Notes: a model not told the origin generated them from the letters alone. Positions 12,175 to 24,994 are shown, counted from the stretch's first letter. The stretch: DNA of 64,000 nt from Neckera pumila (GCA_963969595.1 OZ018408.1:20705823-20769822), one strand, 5' to 3'. A program made the numbers and translations.

Positions 12175-13741
12175 TTAACCCCTAAAGTTCCATAACTATA
12201 TTTTGACTAAAAACGCTCAAAAATTGCCATTTTTAGAACAAGTACCAAATTATTGGATAAAACTTTTTTTGACAAATGTAACCATGGGATCTTGGAATAC
12301 ACTAGTTTGAGAAGATGTGGAAAATTTTCAGAACTTTACACCATGTAGATTGCAAGATATAAGCATTTGAATTGACAAACCTCCCTTTTCTTTTTCTTCA
12401 AAAATCCTGGCAGCTGCAGTTTATAAGGTCACATTTGTATGAAAAAATGTCCAAAATGGTGGTAACTCTTAAGATTCATTACTCAAGGCAAGTTGGCTAC
12501 ATGCTTGAAAATTTTCACATCATTTGAAATTGTAAAACATATAAGAAAAAAAAATAGCAAGTAGACAATAGTAGAGAATGATTCAAAATACTAAATTGTT
12601 AGATATTTTAGTATAGAATTGAAAAATGCCAATCCCAATGGTTGAAATGTTGTAATAATTAATCTACATCTTACGATTTTTTTCAAAAAACATTGCAAAT
12701 TGAGTAAGATAAAGGATTTCAAAATTTATTTTAGAGTAGAAAATCTATAATTGCCTGCAAACAAAAAATACTCATAACTTTTGACTCATTGGTCAAAATG
12801 GAATGATTCAAAGCTTTCCATGTATATGTAATTTTAGAAAACCAATTTCAAATTTTTGTTTTTGAAAAAAGTGATTTTCTTCTATCTGCCTGGATTGCCC
12901 AGTTACAAAAAAAAGTAATATATTAGGCCATAGTTTTTTATTTATAATTCCAAATGTCATAAAGTTTAGTGCATACGGAAGACATTCCTTGCCCCCACCT
13001 TCTATTAAAATTTAGGCCTAAAATATGGAAATCTCTAGTCACATGTACTTGCCTAAAATTTCTATGTAGCCAAAAATCACATATTGGTCCTTTAACCCCA
13101 AAATGACCCTGAGGGTAGAATGTATCTTTTGAAGTTAAATAAAACCTTATCAAATTTATTATAAAAAATTTATACTTATTCTTTAATTCTTTTTGAAGTT
13201 TAGTTTTAGCTTCAAAAATCCACTTTTGAAAATGATTGATTATGAATTTTCTATTGAAGATTTTGTGTATGGGTGTCCATTGCAATCTTGACTTTCTATA
13301 GTGTTGAGGGCTCTTGGGAATGAGCCTCAAATACACTAGATCTTTGAGAAAAATCACATTAGAAAATCATTCGAAAAAACAATACAATAGATTTTGAGAA
13401 GTCATAAATTGATTGGGGTTATGGATGTTTGGCCCTTTAACCTCGTATTTTTTTGGTGACCAAATTTTTAGATTTGACATGTGAATAGAGGATTAAAAGA
13501 CTTCAAATCACTTCCATAGTTTTAACACCCTCATGATCAAACATTATAATCTTTCAACCCGTAAGATATATTGTTGTGTTTTCTTTTCTAATGTGATCTC
13601 TAACATGTCTAGTTTGATTTTATACGGTTACAATTAAGAAAGAATTGATACAACTTATAAAATTTTGGGCTTTTTGTTCAATTTAGACCACATTCCTAGA
13701 AGCTCAAGAAATTCCAAGGTCATTTTGGGGTTAAGGGTTAA
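12175..13741 (+). mobile_element. TTAA element, subfamily II, with a second element nested in its right end
   Basis: Left end TTAACCCCTAAAGTTCCATA at 12175. The right subterminal sequence (ATATTGGTCCTT) is reached at 13091, is then interrupted by the element 13092-13734, and resumes as GGGTTAA at 13735-13741. Without the insertion the copy is about 920 bp, close to the other members. Its right end differs from subfamily I: from outside it reads GGACCAATATG. No coding frame is supported; the minus-strand frame at 12938-13357 spans the join of the two elements. Confidence 0.8.
13092..13734 (-). mobile_element. 643-bp TTAA element (family III), nested copy
   Basis: Bounded by TTAA (13092-13095, 13731-13734) with termini CCCCAAAATGACC and GGTCATTTTGGGG, an inverted match over 13 bases. 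Its length of 643 bp is identical to that of the second complete copy at 41699-42341, which lies in the opposite orientation. It is inserted in a TTAA that arose in the decayed terminus of the outer element. Confidence 0.8.
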
Positions 13742-13978
13742 CTGCACATCAATGACAAGTGTTGTTCTATCCACTTCAAATGAGCTGCTTGACAAATTGG
13801 GTATCTACTCTTTTACTCTTTTAACACTCAAACTCACTGATTCCATCTGCATATTTTGGTTCTTGTCATCATGTTGCATGAGTGGGAGGACAATTTCTTG
13901 ATGAAGTGCAATAGAATGACACCGTGGTTTTTATATAACTTATAGTAGAACTTCTATAAAGTACAGAGTGTGAACTTA

Positions 13979-14392
13979 GAGCATCACCACCCATTCTCCG
14001 CAAACTCGGCTCGGAGAATAGGGTGACCCGGGCCTTGCTCCTTCCGGGCCGCTTCCATGTGCTATCCATCCTCGCCCTCAAGGACACGTCAAAAGAAGTC
14101 AATTACAAGCATTAATGCTTTGTCATAATAAAGAGCCAATCATCATGCAAGTTGATTAAAAAATTGCAAGAAATGGCCCACAAACCAACAAATCCGACAA
14201 GATCAAGCAAGAGTCAATGCATGGCGGGGCGGGTGGCGGGTGGTGGGGACGCTCTTTTAGCGTTTAGAGAGACAATCTTGGAGTGACCAGTCTTTTTTTG
14301 CCCCTTTCTTGTGAATTGGTGGCTTTCTTTTTCTTCCCGGCCCCGCCTAAATCCTAGGCCGGGAGCTTGGCAGTGAATGGATGGCGATGCTC
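13979..14392. mobile_element. GC-rich MITE with GAGCATC termini
   Basis: The left end GAGCATCACCACCCATTC is matched inversely by GAATGGATGGCGATGCTC at the right, about 414 bp apart. The interior is GC-rich (TCGGCTCGGAGAATAGGG, GGCGGGGCGGGTGGCGGG), unlike its AT-rich surroundings. The flanks (TTA left, ATA right) do not give a clean target duplication. It resembles the termini of the element at 23129-23958. The frame 13869-14102 inside it is not supported as a gene. Confidence 0.65.
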
Positions 14393-15096
14393 ATACCAAG
14401 TCACTTCATAACATTGCTAAGCACTGGAGATCTCTCACCCCAATTGGAGGTATCATTCCCTCTTAGATACTTGGAATAATTGTTTAGTTAAAATAATAAA
14501 AATGTGATTGGCCAAATTAATAGTGATTATATTGTTGCGTTGTGAAGGTTGGTCCATCCTTGGCCCATCCAGGCCCCCATGCGGATTTAGATTCTCATGA
14601 GTTTTCAAGCTTGGGGGGCTCCCCTTTCTACGGAAACAAAAAGGAACCCTCCAGGCTTGGTTAACAATGATATGTTGTGATCATGCCCTCAAAGGCTAAA
14701 GTTTGAAAGCAAAAATGATTGCAAGTACATGAAGAAGAAATTAATTGCAAAACAATGAAAGGCTACCCCATTTACACATGTGTTATGTACCTCCCACAAT
14801 CTGTAACTTCAAATACAATGGAAGCAAAATAAAGACATAAATATACTTATAGCTCAAACCACCTGACCATAGAGAGAGATCATCCTTCGTCAAAAGAGAG
14901 CCTCAACCCAGGGCTCCATCTAATATAAAAAAAAAAGACTAATAGTCTTTTTGAAAGACCATGTCTTCTTTCCTATCTTTAGCTTTCTATCTTTGGTTCT
15001 ATCTAGAACCATTCACTAAAGTAATAGTCTTAGTCATACTTAGAAATATTCTAAGTACCCATTCCTATCTCATCCAATCTTAATTAGCTACTGGAA

Positions 15097-15411
15097 GTTG
15101 TCTAACTCCAAGTTCCAATACACTTGTCATCCAAGTGGAGCTAAATAACTCCACTTCACAAATCTATTGTTCGAAGATGTCTATCCAATGCACTTATCAT
15201 CCAATTGGAGTTGTTTAACTCCAATGCATAAATCCGTCAACGGGAGATATCTATCTCCAATCAATTTATGCTTATCTACTAATTCACATTACATCATGAA
15301 TTAGTATGCATTGATCCATCCTTGGTCATCATGACCAGTCATCATTCATCCATCCTTGGTTCATCATGACCAATCATCATTTATCCATCCTTGGTCATGA
15401 CAAAAGTCATA
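15097..15411. repeat. Two short tandem repeat arrays
   Basis: 15097-15250 holds about two and a half degenerate units with AACTCCAA, CACTT(G/A)TCATCCAA and TGGAG. 15313-15411 holds about three units of 34-36 bp with ATCCATCCTTGGT, CATCATGACC and ATCATT. The surrounding 14393-16080 has no coding frame I can support. It could be the untranslated or LTR part of a decayed retroelement, but no paired LTR, primer-binding site or reverse transcriptase was seen. Confidence 0.6.
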
Positions 15412-17083
15412 ATTAAATCTTTCATCTATCAATGCATTCATCCATCAAAGATTGTAACAAGGGTCCTGACAACATGCAAATTGGATAGGACTACATCTAT
15501 TCTAGTTGGTACAGAAATCAATTTATTTTTTGCCCTATGGAGGATATCCAAGTAGCTCCCAAGATATTTATAGATTGAGATTACAAAGTTAGATCCTTGT
15601 ACGTATGGCTGAAAAGTTACCTTTATGAAAATGTGCTTGAAGCTGAATCCACGTACTCTTGCCATATTAGACAAGTATGCAATTAGAGACCATGCACTAT
15701 AAGATGAATTCTATTGTAGTTTGTAGCACTATAATAAAATAGAAAAGGCTATTATAGCCTATTTTGAGCACATTGTGAGCACATTGTGAATTTTAGAGAA
15801 AACACAAATCATTTTCAAAAGGGGTACACGTGACATTTAGCCATTGGTGATTGAACTTTTCCAAAAAATGTGAAAGGGGGGACACGTGTCGCTTTGCCAT
15901 GGGCTGAAAACTAACATGGTTGCTTGTGACATACCCCCCTAAAACACCCCTTAATGTATTTTTGTGGCATCTCTTTGCCTGCAAATGATATAGGATATCT
16001 AAAATGTACATATTCCATACCTATTCAATATTTGTATTGTATCCATATTTTGTATTGTATTCTATACCGTACACCATATCCAGAGCATCAATAGTCACAA
16101 TATTTCCTTGATCTATCAAATTGATGGTCTGGGAAGGGCGACCCATTTTAGGAAGTTTTGCATCAACGTTCCTGAATTTTCTAAAAATTCATTGTGTATA
16201 GGGGGGGTGCTAATGGCCACGGCAAGGCTTGTTTGCATCTTTTGAGGTAATTGTCAAATTGCATTTGCATGAGCTCTTTAAACTGTGGATGATGCAGCAG
16301 TAGGTGGAGGTGAAGTTTATGTATAGGGCAATGTCCAACAAGAAAGGCCATTGCTTGACGTAAACTACTGGAGGAAATCAACAAAATTGGATGAAGAATT
16401 GGGATGAGAATATGACCTTGGATGTAAAATCCGTAATGCCCGAATATGGCGACAACACCACAAAATCGGGCATTACGACGCAGAACCCGTCCAGAGAATG
16501 TAGAGGCCATTATTTCAAGCCCAATCATGCCAACTGGCCAAGTCAAGTCCTTACGCAAGCCGCTGTGGGGTTGTTCTAAAAATCTTGAAGTCGCTCTTGG
16601 AGCAAAAGATTATGGAACTAGAATTACTAAAGGACTGGAGCAATTTGAGTACAATTTGTAAGGTTGATTTCAGATGCTTCCAAAATTTTATGTAGACAAA
16701 ACAACCTTGGAAGATTGAATAGAAAAATTGACTCATGTATAAATGTTTTTCTATTCTTTAATATCAACTTCACACATTCCATCACTATCCGCCCTTTACA
16801 TGTTTTTCTTCAAATGAAATTTTTTTATACACTTTTGGTGTATTTTACTTAAATAAAATTTCTAAAGTTCTTTTAAAAAAATGGACTAGTGTACTCCTTT
16901 GAGGTTTTTTCTAAAATGTTCTTTGTTGAATTAAAAATGACATGTATACTTGATTTATATTTTGTTTTGGATTTTTGCTCTTTGGGACATGGTTTGTCAC
17001 TATCCCCTCAAACATTTACATTACAATTTATTGTACAAGGATTACTGCACTTTTTTCAAAGTGATATAGAATCAAATTTTTAA
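15412..17083. other. Intergenic stretch without an identifiable gene
   Basis: Short open frames on both strands (the longest is 125 codons at 16181-16558, minus) overlap each other and match nothing I recognise. The part 16890-17083 lies immediately upstream of the decayed helicase in the same direction and could be more of the same dead transposon. Confidence 0.35.
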
Positions 17084-19177
17084 AGCCGAAAAGCACTATT
17101 GATGGCATACATCAGAAAAGTTGCATTTAACCCCTAAAGTACCAAGGCATTATTTTGTCAAAAATGACTCAAAACTGCCAATTCTGCTACGTTCATATAA
17201 GAAAAGAGGAAAGGTAATCTTTTTTTAGAATCTAGCGATAGGATCTTGTATTTAACTTATCTTAGATCGTGTGGTAAAAATTTCATAAAGTTTGACCGTA
17301 TAGATTAGAAGATATGAGTGTTCAAAGTTGGAAAATTTTGATTTTTTGAACACTGACTTGCAATTTCAGATGACTTTGACTGCCATTTGTAAAAAAAAAT
17401 TGCACTATAACTTTTAATTTAATTTTTTTTTCATGTTGAGTAATTGAGTTGAAAATCTAGTAGAATTTTTTTCTTAAATTCACATTATTTTCATTTATAA
17501 AAAAATTATTAAGTAGAAGTAGGTCCAAGATTGAAAGAAAAACTAAATCGTTAATAACTCTAAGATGGAATTAAAACACTTTAATCCCAATGGTGAGATT
17601 GTTTTAGCAAGCAAATTCAGCCTTGTCAAACAATTTATTTTGAAAAATTGTGAAAATTGCATTCAGAAATGAGTCCTACAAGTTATTTTTTCAAAAAGAT
17701 GCTCTAATTGCCCGAAAAATAAGATTGTCCATAACTTTCATATGACAAATCCAAATGGAATGAATCAAAGCTTCCCATATAGATAAAAATACAATCTATA
17801 AGAAAATAATTTTTTAAATTTTTTTTAAGTTTTTTTGTGTGAGAAGATTTCTGCTTGCCGCACAAAAAAAAAGGACCTTTTGTGCCATAACTTTTGTTCC
17901 TGGGCATTAATTGAAATAAAAATTATATTCCCATAAAGCTAATGTGTTTTTCTATTTTCACAAAAAGTTTCAAAAAACAATGATGAGTATTGAAGCCATA
18001 GTAGCCTACCCAAAATCCATTTTTTCTTCCGAGGGGACAATGGGACTTTAGGAGTTAAGATAGATGGACGTACTATACATTCAACTTTGCGTATTTTACT
18101 AAATCAATCTCTATCAAACATTGGAAAACTATCATCAGAACTACAAATAAATTAACAGATCAAAACAAACAAATAAAATTAATAGTAATTGATGAAATAT
18201 TGCTTGTGAGAGTAAAGATGCTAAATGCAATTGACTAAAGACTTTGTTTTATCAAACGTATTCATAATTTTTTGGAGGATGGACTAGATGTTATAATTTA
18301 TTGGTGATTTTTATTGAGCTCCTTTACTTTGAGATAAATGGGTCTTTCAAAAATTAAACCATGGACTAAATTTTTTAGCATCTAGTTTTTAGTATGAAAT
18401 TATATAATATTTTAAACTAATGACCGTGATGGGACAAAAAAATCCAATGTTTATTGATATAATGAAGGGTTTTGAAAAGCATCTCATACCTTTGCAGAGT
18501 GTTATTTTTTAACACAATTAAATCATTATCCTTGAAATTACCTCTAAATGATTCTATTATTCCAACATTTATTTTATATGAATAAAGACATTGTGGCTCA
18601 TTATATTACAGTTTTTTATTTACTTAGCTAAAACACCTATGTATATAGCTATTTATCATTTAAAAGCGATTGATATTTGACACCCTTTTTGGTCTATATC
18701 ATTTGAAATCTTCATGATCCTAATAAAATTGTTGGATTACATAAAATAATAAAAGTAAAAAAAAAATGCTACTAGAACTTTGTGCAAGGAATTATGCCAA
18801 ACTTAATGATTTAGTTAATGGAGTTGATGATCTTCTTAAACATCAAATATTGTAAATCAACAAACTGTAATTCTTAGTGGAAAAGCAAGAACTTTAGTAC
18901 ATTTGACAAATGCTCATTTAAAAAGAAAGGTATTGCATAATCATAGAAATCTATAGAAGCATCAACGAAAGAAAAAATGTTTGGACAAACTCAAACACAT
19001 CTCATCAGTTGCATTCAGTTTCCAATACAATTAGCAGTTGTACTAACCATTCATCATTGTTAAGGTTTATCTTTAGATGAAATGGCATTTAATCTGAAAG
19101 GTGTCAATAAGCATGGAATTTCATATCTTGCTTTGTTGCATATTAGAACAAAAGAACAATTGTATCTACAGTATCTA
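17084..19177 (+). pseudogene. Decayed Pif1-like (Helitron-type) DNA helicase
   Basis: Fragments of a Pif1/Helitron helicase can be read in order on the plus strand. They are ALLMAYIRKVAF (17093-17128, the segment just after the P-loop), IDGRTIHSTL just after the inserted element, a Walker B-like KLIVIDEI near 18180, LCARNYAKLNDLVNG near 18780, and the C-terminal motif FPIQLAVVLTIHH followed by GLSLDE (19019-19080) and YLALLHIRTKEQLYL. The family consensus for the last is the TIHKSQG and ALSR motifs. Many stops and frameshifts break it. The element 17127-18058 is inserted exactly at TTAA; dropping it with one TTAA puts the frame back in register (AFKIDGRT). The 3' end is cut by another element at 19178. 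Dead for a long time. Confidence 0.75.
17127..18058 (+). mobile_element. TTAA element, 932 bp, subfamily I, inside the helicase remnant
   Basis: TTAA at 17127-17130 and 18055-18058. Termini are CCCCTAAAGTACCAAGG and, from the other end, CTCCTAAAGTCCCATTG. It carries the same left part (AAACTGCCAATTCTG) and right part as 11088-12003. Its position inside a recognisable coding sequence confirms both boundaries independently. Confidence 0.88.
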
Positions 19178-20989
19178 TGAACCTCTAAAGTCTCAAGGCC
19201 TTATTTCCATCAAAACCACTCAAAACTACCATTTCTATTCTAAAACGCAAAAAACTTAAATTTTTTTTTTACATATCCAACCATAGTATATAAATGTGTG
19301 GAAGAAATTTTAGAAACTTTAACTACATAGATTGCAAGATATTTGCATTCTAAAGGAAGATTTTTTTTCACCTTGCTTGACTAGATTTTTTGGCTTTGAA
19401 TCGTCTTTAACTTAAAACTTTTGCACTAATGATTTTGAATTTCTATTCTTTTATATTGAAGAATTGCGTTGACAATCTAGGATTTTAATAAAAATACTTA
19501 ATGTTCACTCATTAAAAAAATGCCGAGTAGAAATAGGGTCAAGATTGAAAGAATAACTAAATCATTAATAACTCTACAATGAAATTTGAACACACTGATT
19601 TCAATGGTGAGATTGTTCTAGCAAGAGATCTTAACCTCGTGAAACTTTTTTTTGAGAAATTGTAAGAATTGAGTTCAGAAATTAACATTGCAAGTTATTT
19701 TTTCATAAAGATGCTTTGATAGCTCAAAATATAAGATTGTACATAACTTTGCATAATAAACCCAAGTGGAATGAATCAAAGCTTTTCATATAGATAAAAT
19801 TACAATCTAAATTTTAAAATTAATTTTTTTTGGTGTGTGTGGGCCTATTGTAGGGATTCTCCCTGCCAAACCTAAAAGGTTTTTTTGGTGCCATAAATTT
19901 TGCTCCTGAGCATCAATTGAAATAAAAATTATATTCCCAGAAGGCTAATATATTTTTCTATCTTCACAAAAAGTTTCAAAGAATTATATTGAATATTGAG
20001 ACTATTGAGGCTTGCTTAACCCCTAAAGGACCAATATGCATTTTTTGGCCGTATAGAATTTTTGGGCAGGTACGTACAACTAGAGATTTCTATATTTTTG
20101 GCTGAATTTTTAATGGAAGGTGGATGCAAGGAAATCTTTCATATGCACCAAATATCATGACATTTGGAAATACAAGTCAAAAGTTATGGCCTAAAATGTT
20201 ACCTTTTTTTGTAACTGGGCAGTCCGGGCAGATCAAAAAAATAACTTTTTTTGAAAACAAAAATATGAAATTGGTTTTTAAGATTTATATATAGGTAAAA
20301 AGCTTTGGATCATCCCATTTTGATCAATGAGTCAAAAGTTATGAAGGTTTTAAGTTTGCGGGCAGTTATGGATTTTCTACCCTAAAATAAACTTTGAAGT
20401 CCTTTATCTTACTCAATTTTCAATGTTTTTTGAAAAAAATAAAATCCTCGGATGTAGATTATTTATTACAACATTGCCACCATTGGGATTAGCATTTTTC
20501 AATTCCATAATTAAATTCTTGACAATTTTGTATTTTGAATCATTCTCTACTTCTATCTACTTACTATTTTTTTCCTATATGTTGTACAATTCCAAATGAA
20601 GTGAAATTTTCTAGCATGTAGCCAATTTGTTTAGGAAAAAGAACCCAAAAAAGCACCATCATTTTGGACATTTTTTCATCAAAAAGTGAGCTTATGAAGT
20701 GCTACTACCCAATTTTCCGCAGGGCCCAAAAAATGGTTTCAGTGAATTTGAATGCTTATATCTTGCAATCCACGTGGTGGAAATTTCTGAAATTTTTAAC
20801 ATATATTTTCAAGTCGCCATAATACAAGATCCTACGGATACATGTGTCAAAAGAAGATTTTTTACAAAAATTGGTTATTTGTACTAAAAATGGCAGTTTT
20901 TGAGCGTTTTCGATGAGAACATAGTTATAAAACTTTAGGGGTTAAAATTCATTTTGTCTCCCTACGGACAATGGAACTTTAGAGATTAA
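19178..20989 (+). mobile_element. TTAA element, subfamily I, carrying a nested subfamily II element
   Basis: The left end is TGAACCTCTAAAG (TTAA altered to TGAA). The right end, ACAATGGAACTTTAGAGATTAA, finishes at 20989. The copy is split at 20016-20945 by an inverted element. Without it the host copy is about 880 bp. It lies directly against the last readable codons of the helicase remnant. Confidence 0.78.
20016..20945 (-). mobile_element. TTAA element, 930 bp, subfamily II, nested
   Basis: TTAA at 20016-20019 and 20942-20945, termini CCCCTAAAGGACCAATATG and CTTTAGGGG. It is inserted near the right end of the element 19178-20989 in opposite orientation. It is the cleanest complete member of subfamily II and is also matched by 12175-13741 and 51058-51959. 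Confidence 0.87.
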
Positions 20990-21233
20990 CTAGCTATGTC
21001 AAACTTTTATGTCGATAATATAGTTTCTTGAAAAATAAAAAGATTAAAATGAACAGCAAAATGGGACTTGTTAAACATCAATATGATATATAAAGTGATC
21101 TTAAGCTTCAATCATCCTACATATTCCGTTTTCAAGAAATCCAAGTAAAACTTGTACAAGAAGTATCACAATTTGTAGATACATCCAAATACAAATATAC
21201 ATACATTTGACAAACATAGTCTACATTTAGTGT

Positions 21234-21560
21234 GCCCTATGCCGTTGCCACAACCAAAATCATAGTAAAAACTTTGAAATTCAATATCTTTTACACCGTC
21301 ATTCCAAACGCCACAAAACAGAGCCCGTCCACCCTTCCTTGCCAAGAGCTTTTCGACGGTACCAAAGATGCAACCAAAATCAAAGTAAAAGTAATTTTCT
21401 AAATTTTTTATCCCTAAATACTTTGAAATTCAATAACTTCCGCACCGTAGCTCCAAATGCCACAAAACCAAGCCCGTGCATCCCTGCTTGCCGATAGCTT
21501 TCCGACGGTACCAAGCACGTTGCCAAGGGGACGCACAGTCCAGGAGATCTCAACGTAACA
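21234..21560 (-). repeat. Two units of a repeat also found at 33.0-33.5 kb
   Basis: Two related units (about 21264-21375 and 21376-21560) contain, in inverse sense, ACTTTGATTTTGGT, GGTACCGTCGGAAAGCT, TTGTGGCATTTGGAG and TTGAATTTCAAAGTATT. The same unit occurs twice on the plus strand at 33004-33540. The similarity of the translated frames at the two sites (LVPSES, GFVAFGA) follows from the DNA repeat. I have no evidence of a protein. Confidence 0.6.
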
Positions 21561-22271
21561 AAACTTCTTTTTCTTGAACATCCCAAGATTGGGTACTAAT
21601 CTGTTCTTGTCTACTCTTGTATTAAATCAGATCCAAATTGCCCCATGAACACAGATCATACCTTGTCCATATGTGATTTCTAAGTTTCTTGATAAGGAAA
21701 AGACTTGCACAAGCTGTATAAACTTATATTTTGCAAGGTCTAAGCTTAAGCAGTCTCTTTTTAGAAAAGAGCTTGCTTTGTTACACAGATTGATACTCAA
21801 ATCTCTCTTTCCAATATAGAACTTCCTCATACATCATAAGGAATATCCATCAACTTTCTTTCTAAGTTTAAGCAAGCTACAGCATAAACATGAGTAAAAG
21901 ATGTAGAGTTTTTTGGAGAGTTTCAAAAATACTCCAAGAGGCTGCAGACCTCACCTATGCCCATCGCACAACATGACAAAAAATGAAATGTTAGTGAGGT
22001 ACACGAGGTGTCTTCAGTCTGCAAGCACTTGTTATTGCTTTCACTAGGAGAACAAATCAATTACACCACCAATATCATAAACAACTACATCAATTTGTTA
22101 GGCTCATTCTGTCAACCTGGAAACATGCAGTAGAACGTGAAGAAGTCGCCATATCAACGAGAAATCCCAGACAAATTGTCCCTATTCAGTACCGCCCAGC
22201 ACCATGCAACAGACATCTAAGGCGCAGTAACCATATCTCACAGCAATTCTCGAACACACAACCAGAGCTAA

Positions 22272-22716
22272 TAAGGTAAAAGATCCCATTGGGGTCAAAT
22301 AGCCCATGATGGACACCTAATGATCCCATTGTGGTTTTTCAGACCGCAATCGATGCCTTACATGGTAGTTATAGAGTAATTAGTGACCTCAATAGGTACT
22401 TCCAATTTTTCAGTGTAAAATTCTTTGTAAAAATTGAATTTTTAGGTCTTCCATGTTAGAAAATGTTGTGATTGCATTGGATAGGAAGATGACCATATTG
22501 GATTCAGATTTTGTTGGTCATGAGGTAGCCTACAGAATCCTATGAGCTGATCACTTCAAAAATTCAAAACTAATTCATGCTTGGTCCAAAAAATATAATT
22601 TCAAATGTCCTCACTATCTCTCACACTTATCTTCGTGTGGGGAAAAATTTGAAAAATTTCAGCAATGACATGAGGGCACACTCCTAATTCTGACCGCAAT
22701 GGGGTCTTTTACCTTA
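22272..22716. mobile_element. MITE with TAAGGTAAAAG termini
   Basis: Left TAAGGTAAAAGATCCCATTG and right, read inversely, TAAGGTAAAAGACCCCATTG form an inverted pair of about 25 bp, 445 bp apart. The flanking TA at each side suits a TA target duplication, as in Tc1/mariner-type elements. The terminus TAAGGTA(A/G)(A/G)AG is shared with elements at 25494-25828 and 31717-31920. No coding capacity. Confidence 0.7.
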
Positions 22717-23128
22717 CTGTAGCAAAAGCATCAACAGTAACTTTCACCAATAAGTTAAGCCCAGCAGGAACCACAAGCAACCTCCGTTACTACCGCCTGA
22801 GCCAAGTACCGCTTGCAATTACTTCCTGACGAGATTACAGTCTGTCTGTGCTTGCAGAGGCCCGATGAAAAAAATTTGGTACAAAGCTTACTGTTTGCAA
22901 TCTCAGTTATTGAAATCTGAATTCAAGTAAGCATTGAGTCCAGAAAGCTTCACAGTGAGACTATGAGCAAAGGAATCCGATGAAAAAAATTCGGTAAGCT
23001 GTATAGATAACGAAAACAATTCAGTGATAATAAAGCCCATTGCTTTCAAAGCGAAGTGCCGGCCAAAGTTACGCTCTTGCCTGCTTTGAGAATAAATTCC
23101 AATGTTGAATTGTATCTTTGTGCTATAA

Positions 23129-23958
23129 GAGCATCTGCAATGCAGATACAGTAAGGGCCTGTTGTCATTGCCGGGCTGGATGGCCAGGTCCTGGCCATCC
23201 AGAGGCTTGCCATTGCCTCCGGATGGTCAGCTTGGACCTCCAGGCTCTAGTCCGTGAAATGTGGATTCACAGAGCTGGAGGCCCTGGAGGGGGAGCCGGA
23301 CCCTCCCAATTGCGGATAAAGACAAAGCTAATCATCAGGAGTTGGCGTGCTTTCAGGTTGGAGTAGCTTCGTGCTCACTTCCCGTTGGTTGCCACTACAG
23401 GTTGCCGCTACAGGCTCGCCACATAGCGTCCAGTTCTTGAAGGTCCAGCCGGCAATGGAGGCCACCTCTTCTCCGACTTCGGGTCCGGACCCCCTTCAGG
23501 AATCGGAGGTCCAGTCCGCAATGGCAACAGGCTCTAAAACAACCTTCTATTGGCAAACTGGAGGGGCATTCCATGAGGCCTCCACAGTGCCGATTTTTTT
23601 TTGGAAAAAAAGACCCAATGCGGAACCAGCAATCCAAACGTCAAATGGACTTTTCCACATTAAATAAGGAAAGAAAGGACAAACATCTACATTAAAAAAG
23701 ACTTTTCATGCAAACAAGGGAAGGTTGCATTGAATGGCACACATTACAATGTGGAAAAAGGTATGACAATAATGACTATTTTTACAGGGAGTCAACTTGC
23801 GGGCCCTTCACATTTTGCAAATTAGCCGGTCCCAGGTGGTTGCATACCAAGGCCGTGGAACTTGATGGTCGCATTGGGACGTGCATTTAAGTCCAATTTG
23901 CTTTTCACACAATACAGTGCCGCTACCGTCCTTATTAAAAGGTGCATTGCAGACGCTC
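23129..23958. mobile_element. GC-rich 830-bp element with TAA target duplication
   Basis: Termini GAGCATCTGCAATGCA and, read inversely from the right, GAGCGTCTGCAATGCA, flanked on both sides by TAA (23126-23128 and 23959-23961). A 3-bp TAA duplication suits PIF/Harbinger-type elements, although the terminus alone does not prove it. The inside is GC-rich, with several short overlapping frames on both strands (for example 23118-23366, 23347-23667 and 23395-23637 minus). None looks like a transposase. Confidence 0.75.
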
Positions 23959-24456
23959 TAAATAAGAATACAGCCCAACATCTTAGTAGAACTGACTGTT
24001 TTTAAGTAATTTGCTATTTTAATAGGCAATAAGATCCAAATGAATTAAGATTCATCAAATCTTTTCAAATTCCTCCATTATCTTCCTAGGTGGGAGGGTG
24101 GGAATTTCTAATTATCTTCTTAAAGATAACTATTTACTCCTAATAAAAAAAATAGAGAATAGAATAGTCAAGAGACCTATCTCTTCTTAATCAAAATGTA
24201 AATAAAGAGTAGAGTAGTCAAAAAATCTATCTTTTTTGTTCAAAAAATATATATAGGAAGTAAAATAGTCAAGCTTTCTATTTCTTCATTAATCAAGAAA
24301 TAGAATGATCATAAGGCAAAATTTATAATAGTAAATATGTCAAAGACATTTGTCTATTTTTATCACGTATATTTTCTTTGTTTCCAATAGGACTATCTTA
24401 AAATAAATGCGTCCTAAAAATGATTCTAGCCACTTAAACTTGACTAAGGAATCTTG

Positions 24457-24994
24457 GAAAACAAAACAAAACAAAACAAAACAACAAAGACCTTTTTTTA
24501 ACTCAATTTTCAATCTTTTTGAAAAAAATAAAAACACCGAATGTAGATTAATTATTACAACATTACAACTGTTGGAATTGGCATTTTTCAATTCCATTAC
24601 TAAATTCTTAACAATTTAGTATTTTGATTCATTTTCTATTTCTTTCTATTTACTATTTTTTTCCTTTATGTTGTGTAATTCCAAATTATCTAAAATTTTT
24701 CAAGCATGTAACCACCATTTTAGACATTTTTTTATACAAATATGACTTGGTAAAGGGCAGCTGCTCGTTTTTTTGCAGGGCCAAGAAAAGGATTTTTGTC
24801 CATTCAAATCTTGCAATCTACAAGGTGGAAACTTCTCAATTTTTTCAACATCTTTTCAAACCAGTTTACTACAAGATCCTACGGTTATATGTGTCCAAAG
24901 ATGTTTTTTTTCCTAAAATTTAGAACTTGTATTAGGAATGACAGTTTTGGAGTGTTCTTGGTGAAAACATAGTCAAATACATTTAGGAGTTAGT
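24457..24994 (-). mobile_element. Truncated subfamily II TTAA element next to an (AAAAC)n run
   Basis: From about 24490 the sequence matches the inner and right parts of the element at 20016-20945 (GATTAATTATTACAACATT, AATTCCATTACTAAATTCTT). It ends near 24994 in ATTTAGGAGTTA, a worn terminus. The left end is missing and is replaced by a short AAAAC repeat (24457-24485). Confidence 0.6.

Noticed and set aside
15097..15411. Possible CRISPR-like direct repeats
   Set aside because: Units are degenerate, contiguous and without spacers; they are ordinary tandem repeats in plant DNA.
14393..15470. Possible LTR of a retrotransposon
   Set aside because: No second LTR, no primer-binding site and no gag-pol sequence could be found in the window.
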